From positions 1 through 64,000 of the forward strand of contig JAFPZF010000068.1 in NCBI GenBank assembly GCA_017417385.1: DNA of 64,000 nt, read 5' to 3'. The notes under the pieces were generated by a model. That model saw only the letters and a program-made list of their open reading frames with translations. It did no database searches and had not been told where the DNA came from. Positions 26,297 to 34,442 of the stretch are shown one piece after another. This stretch comes from Bacteroidales bacterium. GTDB taxonomy: Bacteria > Bacteroidota > Bacteroidia > Bacteroidales > Marinilabiliaceae. A program made the translations under genes and the position numbers. The number at the start of each line of letters is the position of its first letter. Position 1 is the stretch's first letter.

Positions 26297-27013
26297 ATGT
26301 CTAATAATTTTTTTCGGTTCAAGCGATTTGTAGTGTATCAGGACCGGGCGGCGATGAAGGTAGGGACGGACGGGGTGCTACTTGGGGGACTCGTGAGGAT
26401 GGAGAGCGGGGAGGAGCCGCGGAGGATACTTGACATAGGGACGGGGACCGGGCTAGTCGCGTTGATGCTTGCTCAGCGGTATGAACGGGCGGAGGTTGTC
26501 GGGATAGACATCGACGAGTCGGCCGTCGGACAGTCGCGGGATAATTTCGAGATGTCGGAGTTCAGTAGTCGGCTACGGGCGGAGATAGCGGACGTCAGGG
26601 ATTATGACGGTGGGCGGTTTGACATGATAGTCTCGAATCCGCCGTTCTTCACGTCGTCGCTGGAGTGTCCCGATGACCGCAGGACGATGGCACGGCATGC
26701 GAGTCAGATGCCGATGGAGGTTCTCGTCGGAGGGATGGCGAGGATGCTGAACGAAGGAGGGACGGCGGCCGTGATATTGCCATACGACCAGGCGGAGCGG
26801 ATAGTCGAGCAGATGGGGCGGAAGGGACTCGTCGAGAAGAGCAGGACGACGATATACACGACGAGCCGGAAGCCGCCGAAGCGAGTCGTCAGCACGTTCG
26901 TCTGGGGGAAGGATGGAGAGGTGAAGACAGAGTATGGTCAGCTGACGCTACTGAATGGAGACGGGACGCGGAGCGACGAGTATCAGGAGGCGTTGAAGGA
27001 CTACTATCTGTAG
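26297..27013 (+). CDS. trmN6: tRNA1(Val) adenine-N6 methyltransferase-like protein (TrmN6/YfiC)
   Basis: 238 residues. The SAM-binding motif LDIGTGTGLVALMLAQR, the acidic VVGIDIDE and the catalytic NPPF (MIVSNPPFFTSSL) are those of class I adenine-N6 methyltransferases; FFRFKRFVVYQDRAAMKVGT at the start is typical of YfiC/TrmN6, which modifies A37 of tRNA-Val. Exact substrate in this organism is inferred. The codons are strongly purine-rich (AGG, GGG, CGG), unlike genes left of 21 kb. It is transcribed away from prfB and ends in front of a hairpin shared with the convergent giant T9SS gene. Confidence 0.9.
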   Translation: MSNNFFRFKRFVVYQDRAAMKVGTDGVLLGGLVRMESGEEPRRILDIGTGTGLVALMLAQRYERAEVVGIDIDESAVGQSRDNFEMSEFSSRLRAEIADVRDYDGGRFDMIVSNPPFFTSSLECPDDRRTMARHASQMPMEVLVGGMARMLNEGGTAAVILPYDQAERIVEQMGRKGLVEKSRTTIYTTSRKPPKRVVSTFVWGKDGEVKTEYGQLTLLNGDGTRSDEYQEALKDYYL

Positions 27014-27049
27014 GTCGGCGTCTCGGTCGGAGCCAGAAGAGCAAAAAGA

Positions 27050-27079
27050 AAGCCCCGGGGTCGTCGGACCTCGGGGCTT
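27050..27079. terminator. bidirectional hairpin between trmN6 and the T9SS protein gene
   Basis: 11-base arms AAGCCCCGGGG / CCTCGGGGCTT with one mismatch and an 8-base loop, between two convergent genes. Confidence 0.7.
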
Positions 27080-27098
27080 AGTCGTAGATAAATCAAAC

Positions 27099-30000
27099 TT
27101 ATTTGACGAGCACCTTAGCGCTCTTGTCGCCAGACGTGACGACGTAGAGGCCAGCGGCGGCGACTCGGACAGAGCCAGTCGCGTCTGCAGCTATCTCACG
27201 GCCAGAGAGGTCGTAGACAGAGAACTTGTCAGCGCCTGAGACGTTGATAGACTTGTCGTCGACAGAGACGTTGAAGTCGTCGGCAGCAGTAGCGGTGAGG
27301 AAGGTAGCATCAGAGCCGTCGCTGAGGAAAGTAGCTGTGATGAGGACCGTCGAGGCAGCATTATCTGAGACCACGTAGGTATATGTGCCGTCGTTGTTCT
27401 TCACGAGAGCGGCATTGTCGCCGTCGACAGAGATGGACTCGAGCGTGTAGCCCTTGTCTGGCGTGACAGTGATCGTGACCTTGCTCTTGTCGTAGGCAGT
27501 AAGCTTGTCAGCCGAGATGGTGCCGCCCAGTACGAGGTCGGTGTAGATAGAGACACGCTTAGTGCCAGAGGTGAAGTAGATAGAGACATCAGAGTCTTTG
27601 GCCGGCATTTTCCAATCGTCGCCAGTATTGACGTTTTTGTCGTTGAAGACGATGCTTTCGATGTTGTAGATATCAGAGAATCGTTGTTCTTCGGCCGTCA
27701 TGCAAGCGTCGGCGATATCCTTGTTAATTCCAAGGAGAACTGAGGTGACCGTCTCGTAGCCTCCAACCCACTCATTCCAGAATTTGCCTTCGGAAGCGGA
27801 GGAAGCGACGATGTTGACGAGTTCATCGTCGATGTAGATGTAGGCTGTCAGCTCGTAGGATATGGGTTCGGCAGTCTCATTCTTGTTGCTAACGACGACA
27901 GTGACGTCCTTGTCGGGCATCTGGAAGCGGAAATACGCATCATCGGTAGGGTCGAGGAGTTTGTCGTCGACTTTGACAGACATTCCGTAGCCCTCCTTGA
28001 AGTGGTTGATGATGAGATCTCTAATCTTTTCCATTATCGGGAGTGTGCTGTTGGCTTCAGCCAACTTCGCTATGTCTACGTAGCTGCCGACAACAACACT
28101 CTCGAAGATGTGTTGGCTTTCCTGAGAGCCTTCATCGGAGGTCTCGACAAGTTTGACCGTAAGTTGCTTTGTCTTTGTCGTGGTGTATGACACGACGAGC
28201 GTAGCATTTTCGAACGGCATAGCGAGTTCGCCCAGCAATAGTTTTTCAGTGACATCTTGCCCGTTGAGAGAGGCAGAGGCTATCGAGTAGCCCGTGAGGT
28301 CGGTAGCGAAAGAGAGGTCGGAGGTGGAGATGATATCGCCACCATTAGCAGAGACATCGGCAGATTCTTTTTCAATGTTGTCAATGACGGCCTTCTTGAT
28401 CAAGACGAACTGCTTGTCGGAGGTATAGTAGACAGAGATGTCGACATGGTCTTTCTCTGGGAGCGGAGCGTAGAGACCATAGTAATCGTCGTTTACTTCG
28501 GGCCAGTCGGCGCGGTAGATCTTGTTGTCGTCGATGACGTAGAAGGCCTCGTTGTAGCCAGCTTTTTCCAAATCTGCAGCCTCTTTGTATTCGAGGAACT
28601 TATAGCGAACATTTTCGAGCATGAATGGTTGACCGTCGCGGAGGAGAGTCGAGAATTCAGTGACTTTCTCGTCGTTGTCGAAGATAGAAGCGTTGACCAG
28701 AGTGCCAGTAGCGAGGTCTATATGGATAGTGACATCCTTGTCTGGCATAGTGACGATTGGGATATTGTCGTTGTCCCAGCCCAAGTCTACGGCATTTCCA
28801 TCATTGTCTACTGCGGAGCAGTTGTAGGTGATGTAGAGGTTGTCTGCGCCACCGTTGAGGTCGTATTTCTCCAAGAGAGTTTTCAGACTATACTGCAAGT
28901 CTGTCTCGAGGTCGATGTCGGTTTTGCCTATAATTGCGCCGTTGAGAGTAGCGAAGATGTGCGCCTTGTGAGGATTAGACGGAGCTACGTCGGCAGTGAG
29001 GATAATGACGTTGTCGTTAGGGTTGTAGGAGAACATGACGGTGTATGTGTTGTCCTTGTTGTCTCTAACACGAACCCAGTCGTCGCCCTTTACGGAGAGG
29101 CCTTTGCAGACGTAGCCTTCGTCGGTGGTGACAGTAGCGGTGATGGAGCTCGAAGCCGCCGCCTTGGTCCTGTCTACAGAAATAGAAGCATGTTCGTCGG
29201 CGTCGGAGAAGATGTAGAGTTTTTTACTGTCGTAGTCGGCATAATATAGTTCGAGTACTGCATCTTCGGCAGGCATTTCCCACTCTTCTTCAGGCGAGTA
29301 GGTGACGCCATTAACGACGACGTAGCTGAGGTAGAAATATTCTGATGCAGTCAAACTCCCATTTAACCTTTCGACGTAGGTAAAGTCGGCGATGTCAGAA
29401 ATGTTAATAATGTATTGGAAGCTGTAGTATCCGATACCGGTTTGACCATTTTGGACTTTACCAGCGGTGTGTGTTGTCTTGCCAGAATTGACCAATTCAG
29501 TCGTGGACGAGTAGGGCGTCATATAGGTCTTGACGGAGAGGTCGTACTCGGTCTCTTCCATGTAGCAGGATGTCACATTGACATCGACTACGGCATCTTC
29601 TTCGGGCATGGTGAAGTCCCAGGTTTCTACAGGTTCGCTACCGTTGACAGAGATAGTGAAGGATTCTTCCTTGAGGAGAGAGGAAAGAGCATTGAAGCTC
29701 GTCGGGGCGATGATGGAGCCCGAGGCTATGTTAGACTCAGTGACCTGAGCCGTCTCGCCGCACTTATTGACATTGATAGTCAGATTGTGGTTGGAATTAG
29801 GTGCGTAGGAAACGGAGAGTGTAGCGTCGTGCATAGGCATTCTTACGCCATCATATTCACTGAGGAATTTAGACTTCACGTCCTTGCCGTCGAGCGTAAT
29901 AGACTTGATGTGGTAGCCTTCGAAGGTTGGGATGGAAATGTTAGAGTAGTTGAAATCTGAGCCGTAATTTATCTCGGACTTCTTGTCGATTTGAGTTGTC

Positions 30001-30680
30001 GTGCCATCTTTGACGGCATTAATAGTGAGGTCGAATTTGTTCTTGTCGGTGAGATAGAAGACAAGGTCGACAGGACCTTTGTCTGGGAGTGTATAGTAAG
30101 AGTCCTCTTCGTAAGAGCTGGGCAGGTCCTCAAAGTAGGTTATTTCGCCATTGATGGAGATGCTGGCAATGCCGCCCTCTTTGAAATCTTGTCCGACGGT
30201 GTTCTCGTAGAGCGAGACACCTTCGTAGGGAGAACCGGTCGAGCCAGGTGTGCGTAGCTCGGACTTTTCGGCGACTTTCTCGTTGTTGAACATGACCGTC
30301 ATGTTGACCTGGATGCCGTAGTGGAGGTTGATGATGACGACACCATTTCTCGTGTTGGAATAGGTCGTGTATTTCAACTCGCTGTTGTAGCCGATGTGGC
30401 TTTCGTTGGAGTATTCCGTATAGCGGTTCCATCTATCGGGGAAGTAGCTGTCGGTAAGCCCCTTGAGCAGAGTTGCCTTTTCGACGATTTCATCGAGTGA
30501 GTACTCGGTGTTGCTGTAGAGGACCGTATCCTTCTTGGCGAGGATGTCGTTGTTGTCTTGGTCTACGGCGAGGATGGAGAGAGTGTAGGGGTACTCTGAT
30601 TCCGCCAAAGCGGGGAAGCTCATGATGAGAGTGAGCAGTGCGAGTAGTCCTCCGCTAAAAAATGAGTGTATTCTTCTCAT
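27099..30680 (-). CDS. giant secreted repeat protein with T9SS sorting tail
   Basis: 1193 residues. A signal peptide (GGLLALLTLIMSFPALA) is followed by many related modules of about 100-130 residues, each closing with a line of the type MPxxDAxLxVxY: MPMHDATLSVSY, MPEEDAVVDV, MPAEDAVLELYY, MPDKDVTIHI, MPFENATLVVSY, MPDKDVTVVV, MPAKDSDVSIYF. This resembles divergent InlB-type B-repeats. The last 40 residues (KFSVYDLSGREIAADATGSV, ending GLYVVTSGDKSAKVLVK) look like a type A T9SS C-terminal sorting domain, so it is probably secreted across the outer membrane and surface-attached. No enzymatic motif is seen; adhesion or matrix function is inferred. Confidence 0.85.
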   Translation of the reverse strand: MRRIHSFFSGGLLALLTLIMSFPALAESEYPYTLSILAVDQDNNDILAKKDTVLYSNTEYSLDEIVEKATLLKGLTDSYFPDRWNRYTEYSNESHIGYNSELKYTTYSNTRNGVVIINLHYGIQVNMTVMFNNEKVAEKSELRTPGSTGSPYEGVSLYENTVGQDFKEGGIASISINGEITYFEDLPSSYEEDSYYTLPDKGPVDLVFYLTDKNKFDLTINAVKDGTTTQIDKKSEINYGSDFNYSNISIPTFEGYHIKSITLDGKDVKSKFLSEYDGVRMPMHDATLSVSYAPNSNHNLTINVNKCGETAQVTESNIASGSIIAPTSFNALSSLLKEESFTISVNGSEPVETWDFTMPEEDAVVDVNVTSCYMEETEYDLSVKTYMTPYSSTTELVNSGKTTHTAGKVQNGQTGIGYYSFQYIINISDIADFTYVERLNGSLTASEYFYLSYVVVNGVTYSPEEEWEMPAEDAVLELYYADYDSKKLYIFSDADEHASISVDRTKAAASSSITATVTTDEGYVCKGLSVKGDDWVRVRDNKDNTYTVMFSYNPNDNVIILTADVAPSNPHKAHIFATLNGAIIGKTDIDLETDLQYSLKTLLEKYDLNGGADNLYITYNCSAVDNDGNAVDLGWDNDNIPIVTMPDKDVTIHIDLATGTLVNASIFDNDEKVTEFSTLLRDGQPFMLENVRYKFLEYKEAADLEKAGYNEAFYVIDDNKIYRADWPEVNDDYYGLYAPLPEKDHVDISVYYTSDKQFVLIKKAVIDNIEKESADVSANGGDIISTSDLSFATDLTGYSIASASLNGQDVTEKLLLGELAMPFENATLVVSYTTTKTKQLTVKLVETSDEGSQESQHIFESVVVGSYVDIAKLAEANSTLPIMEKIRDLIINHFKEGYGMSVKVDDKLLDPTDDAYFRFQMPDKDVTVVVSNKNETAEPISYELTAYIYIDDELVNIVASSASEGKFWNEWVGGYETVTSVLLGINKDIADACMTAEEQRFSDIYNIESIVFNDKNVNTGDDWKMPAKDSDVSIYFTSGTKRVSIYTDLVLGGTISADKLTAYDKSKVTITVTPDKGYTLESISVDGDNAALVKNNDGTYTYVVSDNAASTVLITATFLSDGSDATFLTATAADDFNVSVDDKSINVSGADKFSVYDLSGREIAADATGSVRVAAAGLYVVTSGDKSAKVLVK

Positions 30681-30711
30681 AACAGTCTGTTGTTAGTTAG
30701 TAATTGTTGTT

Positions 30712-30764
30712 CTCTACGTAGAGATGTGGCAAAGTTCGTGCCACATCGCCTCGTATATTATACG
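30712..30764 (-). promoter_or_regulatory. three consecutive palindromes upstream of the T9SS protein gene
   Basis: CTCTACGTAGAG (30712-30723), GATGTGGCA-N7-TGCCACATC (30723-30747) and CGTATA-N-TATACG (30752-30764) follow each other 32-84 bases before the start codon at 30680. They could be operator sites or leader hairpins; no -7 box with a perfect match was found beside them. Confidence 0.5.
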
Positions 30765-30830
30765 GATGTGTGTCACAATATGTTGCAGTTTGTGAAGAGT
30801 TTTTGAGGGAGGGCGGGGGAAAAATGGGTC

Positions 30831-30880
30831 AGGGCTAATGCAGGGCTAATTCAATATAGGAATTAGCAATTAGCAAAGAG
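30831..30880. repeat. dispersed intergenic repeat, copy 1
   Basis: AGGGCTAATGCAGGGCTAAT followed within 20 bases by GCAATTAGCAAAGAG (30866-30880). The same two blocks occur at 43851-43878 and 43773-43787, in the other order. AATTAG-type short repeats are common between genes in Bacteroidales. Confidence 0.7.
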
Positions 30881-30901
30881 GAGAGAAAGTGGTTGGAAGT
30901 T

Positions 30902-31043
30902 GGCTGAAAGTTGGTTGAGCGAAATGGAGAGGTCGGCTGAAAGTTGTTGAGCGAAATGGAGAGGTCGGCTGAAAGTTGGTTGAGCGAAATGGATAGGTTG
31001 GCTGAGCGAAGTCGGAAAGTTGGCTGAGCGAAATGGAGAAATT
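30902..31043. repeat. minisatellite of 33/32/33/22/22-base units
   Basis: Units begin GGCTGA and contain TTGAGCGAAATGGAGAGG. Units 1-3 (30902-30934, 30935-30966, 30967-30999) differ at only a few positions; units 4 and 5 (31000-31021, 31022-31043) lack the GAAAGTTGGTT part. Direct abutment without spacers rules out a CRISPR array. Confidence 0.85.
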
Positions 31044-31083
31044 GGCTGGGTAAATATAAAATAAAAGAAAAAAGAAAATAATA

Positions 31084-31118
31084 CCCCCTAAATCCCCCAA
31101 GGGGGAGTGGGGGAGGCA
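31084..31118. repeat. C5/G5 palindromic element
   Basis: CCCCCTAAATCCCCCAAGGG, continuing GGAGTGGGGGAGGC. TCCCCC and GGGGGA form a tight palindrome. Elements of this type recur in many Bacteroidetes intergenic regions; here it sits 30-60 bases before the pnp promoter. Confidence 0.6.
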
Positions 31119-31146
31119 AAGAAGGAAAAGAATAAGTCGAAACATA

Positions 31147-31178
31147 GTTGGACTACCGAAAAGATTTTGGTAAATTTG
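31147..31178 (+). promoter_or_regulatory. Bacteroidetes-type promoter of pnp
   Basis: GTTG (31147-31150), a 20-base spacer, then TAAATTTG (31171-31178), an exact TAnnTTTG. The pnp ATG is 48 bases further. Confidence 0.75.
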
Positions 31179-31225
31179 CCGTTGATATAGAAAGGATTTA
31201 CAAGAAAGAATTTTAAGGAAAGGAA

Positions 31226-33517
31226 ATGGTAAAACCAACACCAGTAGAGCAGGTCATAGACTTGGGAGATGGAAGGACCATCACCATAGAGACCGGGAAG
31301 CTCGCAAAGCAGGCCGATGGGTCGGTCATGGTCAAGTGTGGAGGCACGTATCTGCTAGCGGCAGTGACGAGTGCCACGGAGGCGAAGCCGGATACGGACT
31401 TCATGCCGTTGACCGTCGAGTACAAGGAGAAATTTGCGTCGGCGGGTCGTTTCCCGGGCGGCTTCACGAAGCGTGAGGGCAGGGCGAGCGACTATGAGAT
31501 ACTGATAGCGCGACTGGTCGACAGGGCACTGAGGCCGTTGTTCCCGGACGACTATCATGCAGACACGTTCGTAAACATCACACTGTTCAGTGCAGACGAG
31601 AACGTCATGCCGGACTCTTTGGCAGGACTAGCAGCGTCGGCGGCGATGGCAGTGAGCGACATACCGTTCAACGGTCCGATATCGGAGGTTCGAGTAGCTA
31701 GGATCAATGGCGAGTTCGTCATCAATCCGTCGGCTAAGGAGCTGGAGAATGCGGATCTCGAGTTGATGGTAGCAGCATCTGAGAAGGACATCAACATGGT
31801 CGAGGGCGAGATGGACGAGGTATCGGAGTCCGTCATGCTCGAGGCGTTGAAGTTCGCGCATGAGGCAATCAAGAAGCAGTGCCAGGCGCAGAACGAGCTC
31901 GTAGCGAAGTTGAAGGCGCTCGCGGAGAGTGGCGAGAGGCCGGAGCTCTACAAGCCGAAGCGCACTTACTGCCATGAGGAGAACGACGAGGAGCTCAGGG
32001 CGAAGGTTCGTGAGCAGTGCTACGAGAAGGCGAAGGACGTCGCGAGGAGCCAGATAGCCAACAAGGCAGAGCGTGGCAGGCGTTTTGATGCCATCAAGGA
32101 GGAGTTCATAGCCAACAATTATCCGGAGGGATATGAGGGTGAGATACCGACGGCGCTGATAGACAGGTACTATCATGACGTCGAGAGGGATGCCGTCAGG
32201 AGGGTATTGCTCGACGAGCAGGTACGCCTGGACGGCAGGAAGACCGACGAGATACGTCCGATATGGTGTGAGGTAGGTTATCTGCCTGGGCCTCATGGAT
32301 CGGCGATATTCACACGAGGCGAGACGCAGTCACTCTCGACCGTGACGCTCGGCACGAAGCTCGACGAGAAGCTCATCGACGAGGCTACAGTCCAGGGGAG
32401 CGAGAAGTTCATGCTTCACTATAACTTCCCGCCATTCTCGACGAACGACCCGAAGGCGCCGAGGGGTGTCGGTAGGCGTGAGATAGGACACGGAAACCTC
32501 GCATTGAGGGCGCTGAAGCGCATGATACCTGAGGACCTCCCATACACAGTTCGTGTAGTCAGTGACATCCTCGAGAGCAACGGATCGTCTTCTATGGCGA
32601 CAGTCTGTGCAGGCACGCTTGCGTTGATGGATGCTGGTGTCAAGATAAAGAAGCCAGTTGCAGGTATCGCGATGGGTCTCATCACCGACACGACGAGCGA
32701 CAAGTACTGCGTCCTCTCGGACATCCTTGGTGACGAGGATCACCTCGGCGACATGGACTTCAAGGTCACGGGTACGAGGGATGGCATCACGGCGACTCAG
32801 ATGGATATCAAGGTCGACGGACTGAGCTACGAGGTGCTTGAGAAGGCGCTTGCACAGGCAAAGGCAGGCAGACTCCACATCCTCGACTGCATCAAGGAGA
32901 CGATAGCAGAGCCGAGGGAGGACTACAAGCCTCATGCTCCGAGAATCGTGACGATCACGATCCCGAAGGACATGATAGGTGCCGTAATCGGCCCGGGCGG
33001 AAAGATCATCCAGGACATCCAGGCGACGACTGGCACGACGATAGCTATCGACGAGGACGACAAGTGCGGAATCGTCAACATAGCAGCGGCAAGCAAGTCG
33101 AGCATAGATGCAGCGCTTGAGAGGATTAACCAGATCGTAGCAATCCCTGAGGTTGGCAAGACGTATAAGGGCAAGGTAAAGACCTTGACGACGTTCGGTG
33201 CGTTCCTCGAGATCTTGCCGGGCAAGGACGGACTCCTGCACGTCAGCGAGATGGACTGGAAGCGCATCGAGGATCCGACGACGTTCTGCAAGGAGGGTGA
33301 CATCATCGAGGTCTTGTTGAAGGAGATCGACCCGAAGACAGGCAAGATGAGGCTCTCTCACAAGGAGTTGATCCCGAAGCCGGAGGGCTACGTCGAGAGG
33401 CCGGAGAGGCCGAGGAACAATGGCGGAGACAGGCCACGTGGCGACAGGGGCGACAGAGGTGACAGGAGAGACAGAAGGGACGATAGAGGGGAGAGAAGAG
33501 AGAGAAGGGAAGAGTAA
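31226..33517 (+). CDS. pnp: polyribonucleotide nucleotidyltransferase (PNPase)
   Basis: 763 residues. PNPase degrades RNA 3'-5' by phosphorolysis and can add tails. Order: first RNase PH domain ([20 protein letters not shown]), helical domain, second RNase PH domain with the catalytic core ([29 protein letters not shown]), KH domain ([18 protein letters not shown]) and S1 domain ([20 protein letters not shown]). The C-terminus has an extra Arg/Gly/Asp-rich tail ([18 protein letters not shown]) that probably binds RNA; it is encoded by nearly pure purines. rpsO, often just upstream elsewhere, is not here. Own promoter and a strong terminator make it a single-gene unit. Confidence 0.97.
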   Translation: MVKPTPVEQVIDLGDGRTITIETGKLAKQADGSVMVKCGGTYLLAAVTSATEAKPDTDFMPLTVEYKEKFASAGRFPGGFTKREGRASDYEILIARLVDRALRPLFPDDYHADTFVNITLFSADENVMPDSLAGLAASAAMAVSDIPFNGPISEVRVARINGEFVINPSAKELENADLELMVAASEKDINMVEGEMDEVSESVMLEALKFAHEAIKKQCQAQNELVAKLKALAESGERPELYKPKRTYCHEENDEELRAKVREQCYEKAKDVARSQIANKAERGRRFDAIKEEFIANNYPEGYEGEIPTALIDRYYHDVERDAVRRVLLDEQVRLDGRKTDEIRPIWCEVGYLPGPHGSAIFTRGETQSLSTVTLGTKLDEKLIDEATVQGSEKFMLHYNFPPFSTNDPKAPRGVGRREIGHGNLALRALKRMIPEDLPYTVRVVSDILESNGSSSMATVCAGTLALMDAGVKIKKPVAGIAMGLITDTTSDKYCVLSDILGDEDHLGDMDFKVTGTRDGITATQMDIKVDGLSYEVLEKALAQAKAGRLHILDCIKETIAEPREDYKPHAPRIVTITIPKDMIGAVIGPGGKIIQDIQATTGTTIAIDEDDKCGIVNIAAASKSSIDAALERINQIVAIPEVGKTYKGKVKTLTTFGAFLEILPGKDGLLHVSEMDWKRIEDPTTFCKEGDIIEVLLKEIDPKTGKMRLSHKELIPKPEGYVERPERPRNNGGDRPRGDRGDRGDRRDRRDDRGERRERREE

Positions 33518-33658
33518 GCGACCGTCTATAAATTGCTTTTTCTACGTTACACTCAACTTTGAAATCCTCATGTACTATAGAACACTCCGGTATTCAAAGT
33601 CTCGTGTGCCTTGAAAAATCTAATTTATAGAGAGTTGTCCTAAACAAGATAGGTAAGC

Positions 33659-33700
33659 AGCGGGATAGAGCTCGAAAGGGCTCTATCCCGCTTTCATTTT
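33659..33700 (+). terminator. intrinsic terminator after pnp
   Basis: Perfect 13-base stem AGCGGGATAGAGC / GCTCTATCCCGCT with an 8-base loop, followed by TTCATTTT. It lies about 140 bases after the stop; the DNA between (33518-33658) has no supported gene. Confidence 0.85.
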
Positions 33701-33742
33701 ATATGTTGTAGAGGGCAGAGAGGAAGAGGAGTGGACAAAAAG

Positions 33743-33778
33743 AATCCCCCGTCTTGCGGAGTTGCAAGACGGGGGATT
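33743..33778 (-). terminator. intrinsic terminator after the DUF805 gene
   Basis: Perfect 15-base stem AATCCCCCGTCTTGC / GCAAGACGGGGGATT with a 6-base loop. On the reverse strand it is followed by CTTTTT, so it serves the DUF805 gene. Confidence 0.85.
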
Positions 33779-33802
33779 GGTTGTTATGCCTGAAGCTCTA
33801 GA

Positions 33803-34165
33803 TTAAGCCTCGAGAGCCTTTGGGTCTGGACCCTTAGGGTTGTCACCTTTGTCGCCTGGCTGTGCCCACCAGTAGATGAGGAGGATTATACCTATGAGAG
33901 GTATAATGCCAAGAAGCTGAAGCCATCCAGACTTGTTGATGTCGTGGAGACGGCGAGCGCCTACGCTGAGACCAGGGAGGAGCAGAGCGAGCGAGTAGAG
34001 ATAGCTGAGCCACTGACCAATCATGCCAGCGATAATGCTTACGACGATAGAAATGACGAAGTTCACGAGAATGAACTGCCAAAACTCCTTACGACGAGCA
34101 CGACCGTTGAAGTTAACGTAGTTCTCGAGGACTACTTTTTTGAAATTAGAGATGTACTCTTCCAT
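33803..34165 (-). CDS. DUF805 inner-membrane protein
   Basis: 120 residues. NFNGRARRKEFWQFILVNF is the DUF805 (YhaH/YiaA-type) opening; three membrane segments follow, with the conserved VGARRLHDINKSGWLQLL between the second and third, and the helix LIGIILLIYWWAQPGDKGDN. The C-terminal tail is Gly/Pro/Asp-rich. Function of the family is unknown, with links to stress or envelope in some species. It is a single gene with its own terminator; a hairpin (TGGCGGAG / CTCCGCCA, 34231-34260) lies 66 bases upstream. Confidence 0.92.
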   Translation of the reverse strand: MEEYISNFKKVVLENYVNFNGRARRKEFWQFILVNFVISIVVSIIAGMIGQWLSYLYSLALLLPGLSVGARRLHDINKSGWLQLLGIIPLIGIILLIYWWAQPGDKGDNPKGPDPKALEA

Positions 34166-34230
34166 TTCTTGATAGAGATTTATAGTTCTTGGAAGTCTTG
34201 AGTAGCTGAATCAAAGGAGAAGATGTTATC

Positions 34231-34260
34231 TGGCGGAGAGACTTCCGTTAGGCTCCGCCA
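34231..34260. promoter_or_regulatory. inverted repeat upstream of the DUF805 gene
   Basis: 8-base arms TGGCGGAG / CTCCGCCA with a 14-base loop, without a T-run on either strand; it may be a leader hairpin or operator. The remainder of the gap 34166-34384 shows nothing else that I can support. Confidence 0.4.
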
Positions 34261-34384
34261 AATGAACAATGCGAATTTAAGAAAAGTTATAATATGTTGT
34301 TAGAGTGGTAGTGTGTTTTTTTGACGAAAATTAAAGATTTGGCATATAAAGGAACGTAAAAGGCAAGGAGAGGGGCAAAAGAAA

Positions 34385-34414
34385 GAGGCATCTCGGCGAA
34401 AGTCGAGATGCCTC
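34385..34414 (-). terminator. intrinsic terminator after the PL11 lyase gene
   Basis: Perfect 11-base stem GAGGCATCTCG / CGAGATGCCTC, 8-base loop; on the reverse strand it is followed by TTTCTTTT. Confidence 0.8.
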
Positions 34415-34442
34415 ATGGTAGAAATATCAAGTGGTATGGGAA

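Larger units (their letters stand above)
30681..31225. other. 545-base intergenic region rich in repeats
   Basis: No gene is supported. From left to right it holds: three inverted repeats in the leader of the T9SS gene (30712-30764), a purine-rich stretch, a dispersed repeat (30831-30880), a minisatellite (30902-31043), a C5/G5 hairpin element (31084-31118) and the pnp promoter (31147-31178). Short reverse-strand open frames here translate the repeats and are not convincing genes. Confidence 0.75.

Noticed and set aside
30902-31043. Possible CRISPR-like array
   Set aside because: Repeat units abut directly with no spacers, differ in length, and no cas genes are near.
30835-31241. Two overlapping reverse-strand open frames of 94 and 123 codons before pnp
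   Set aside because: They translate the minisatellite and the C5/G5 element; repeated FAQPT/SISL-type peptides reflect DNA repeats, not a gene.
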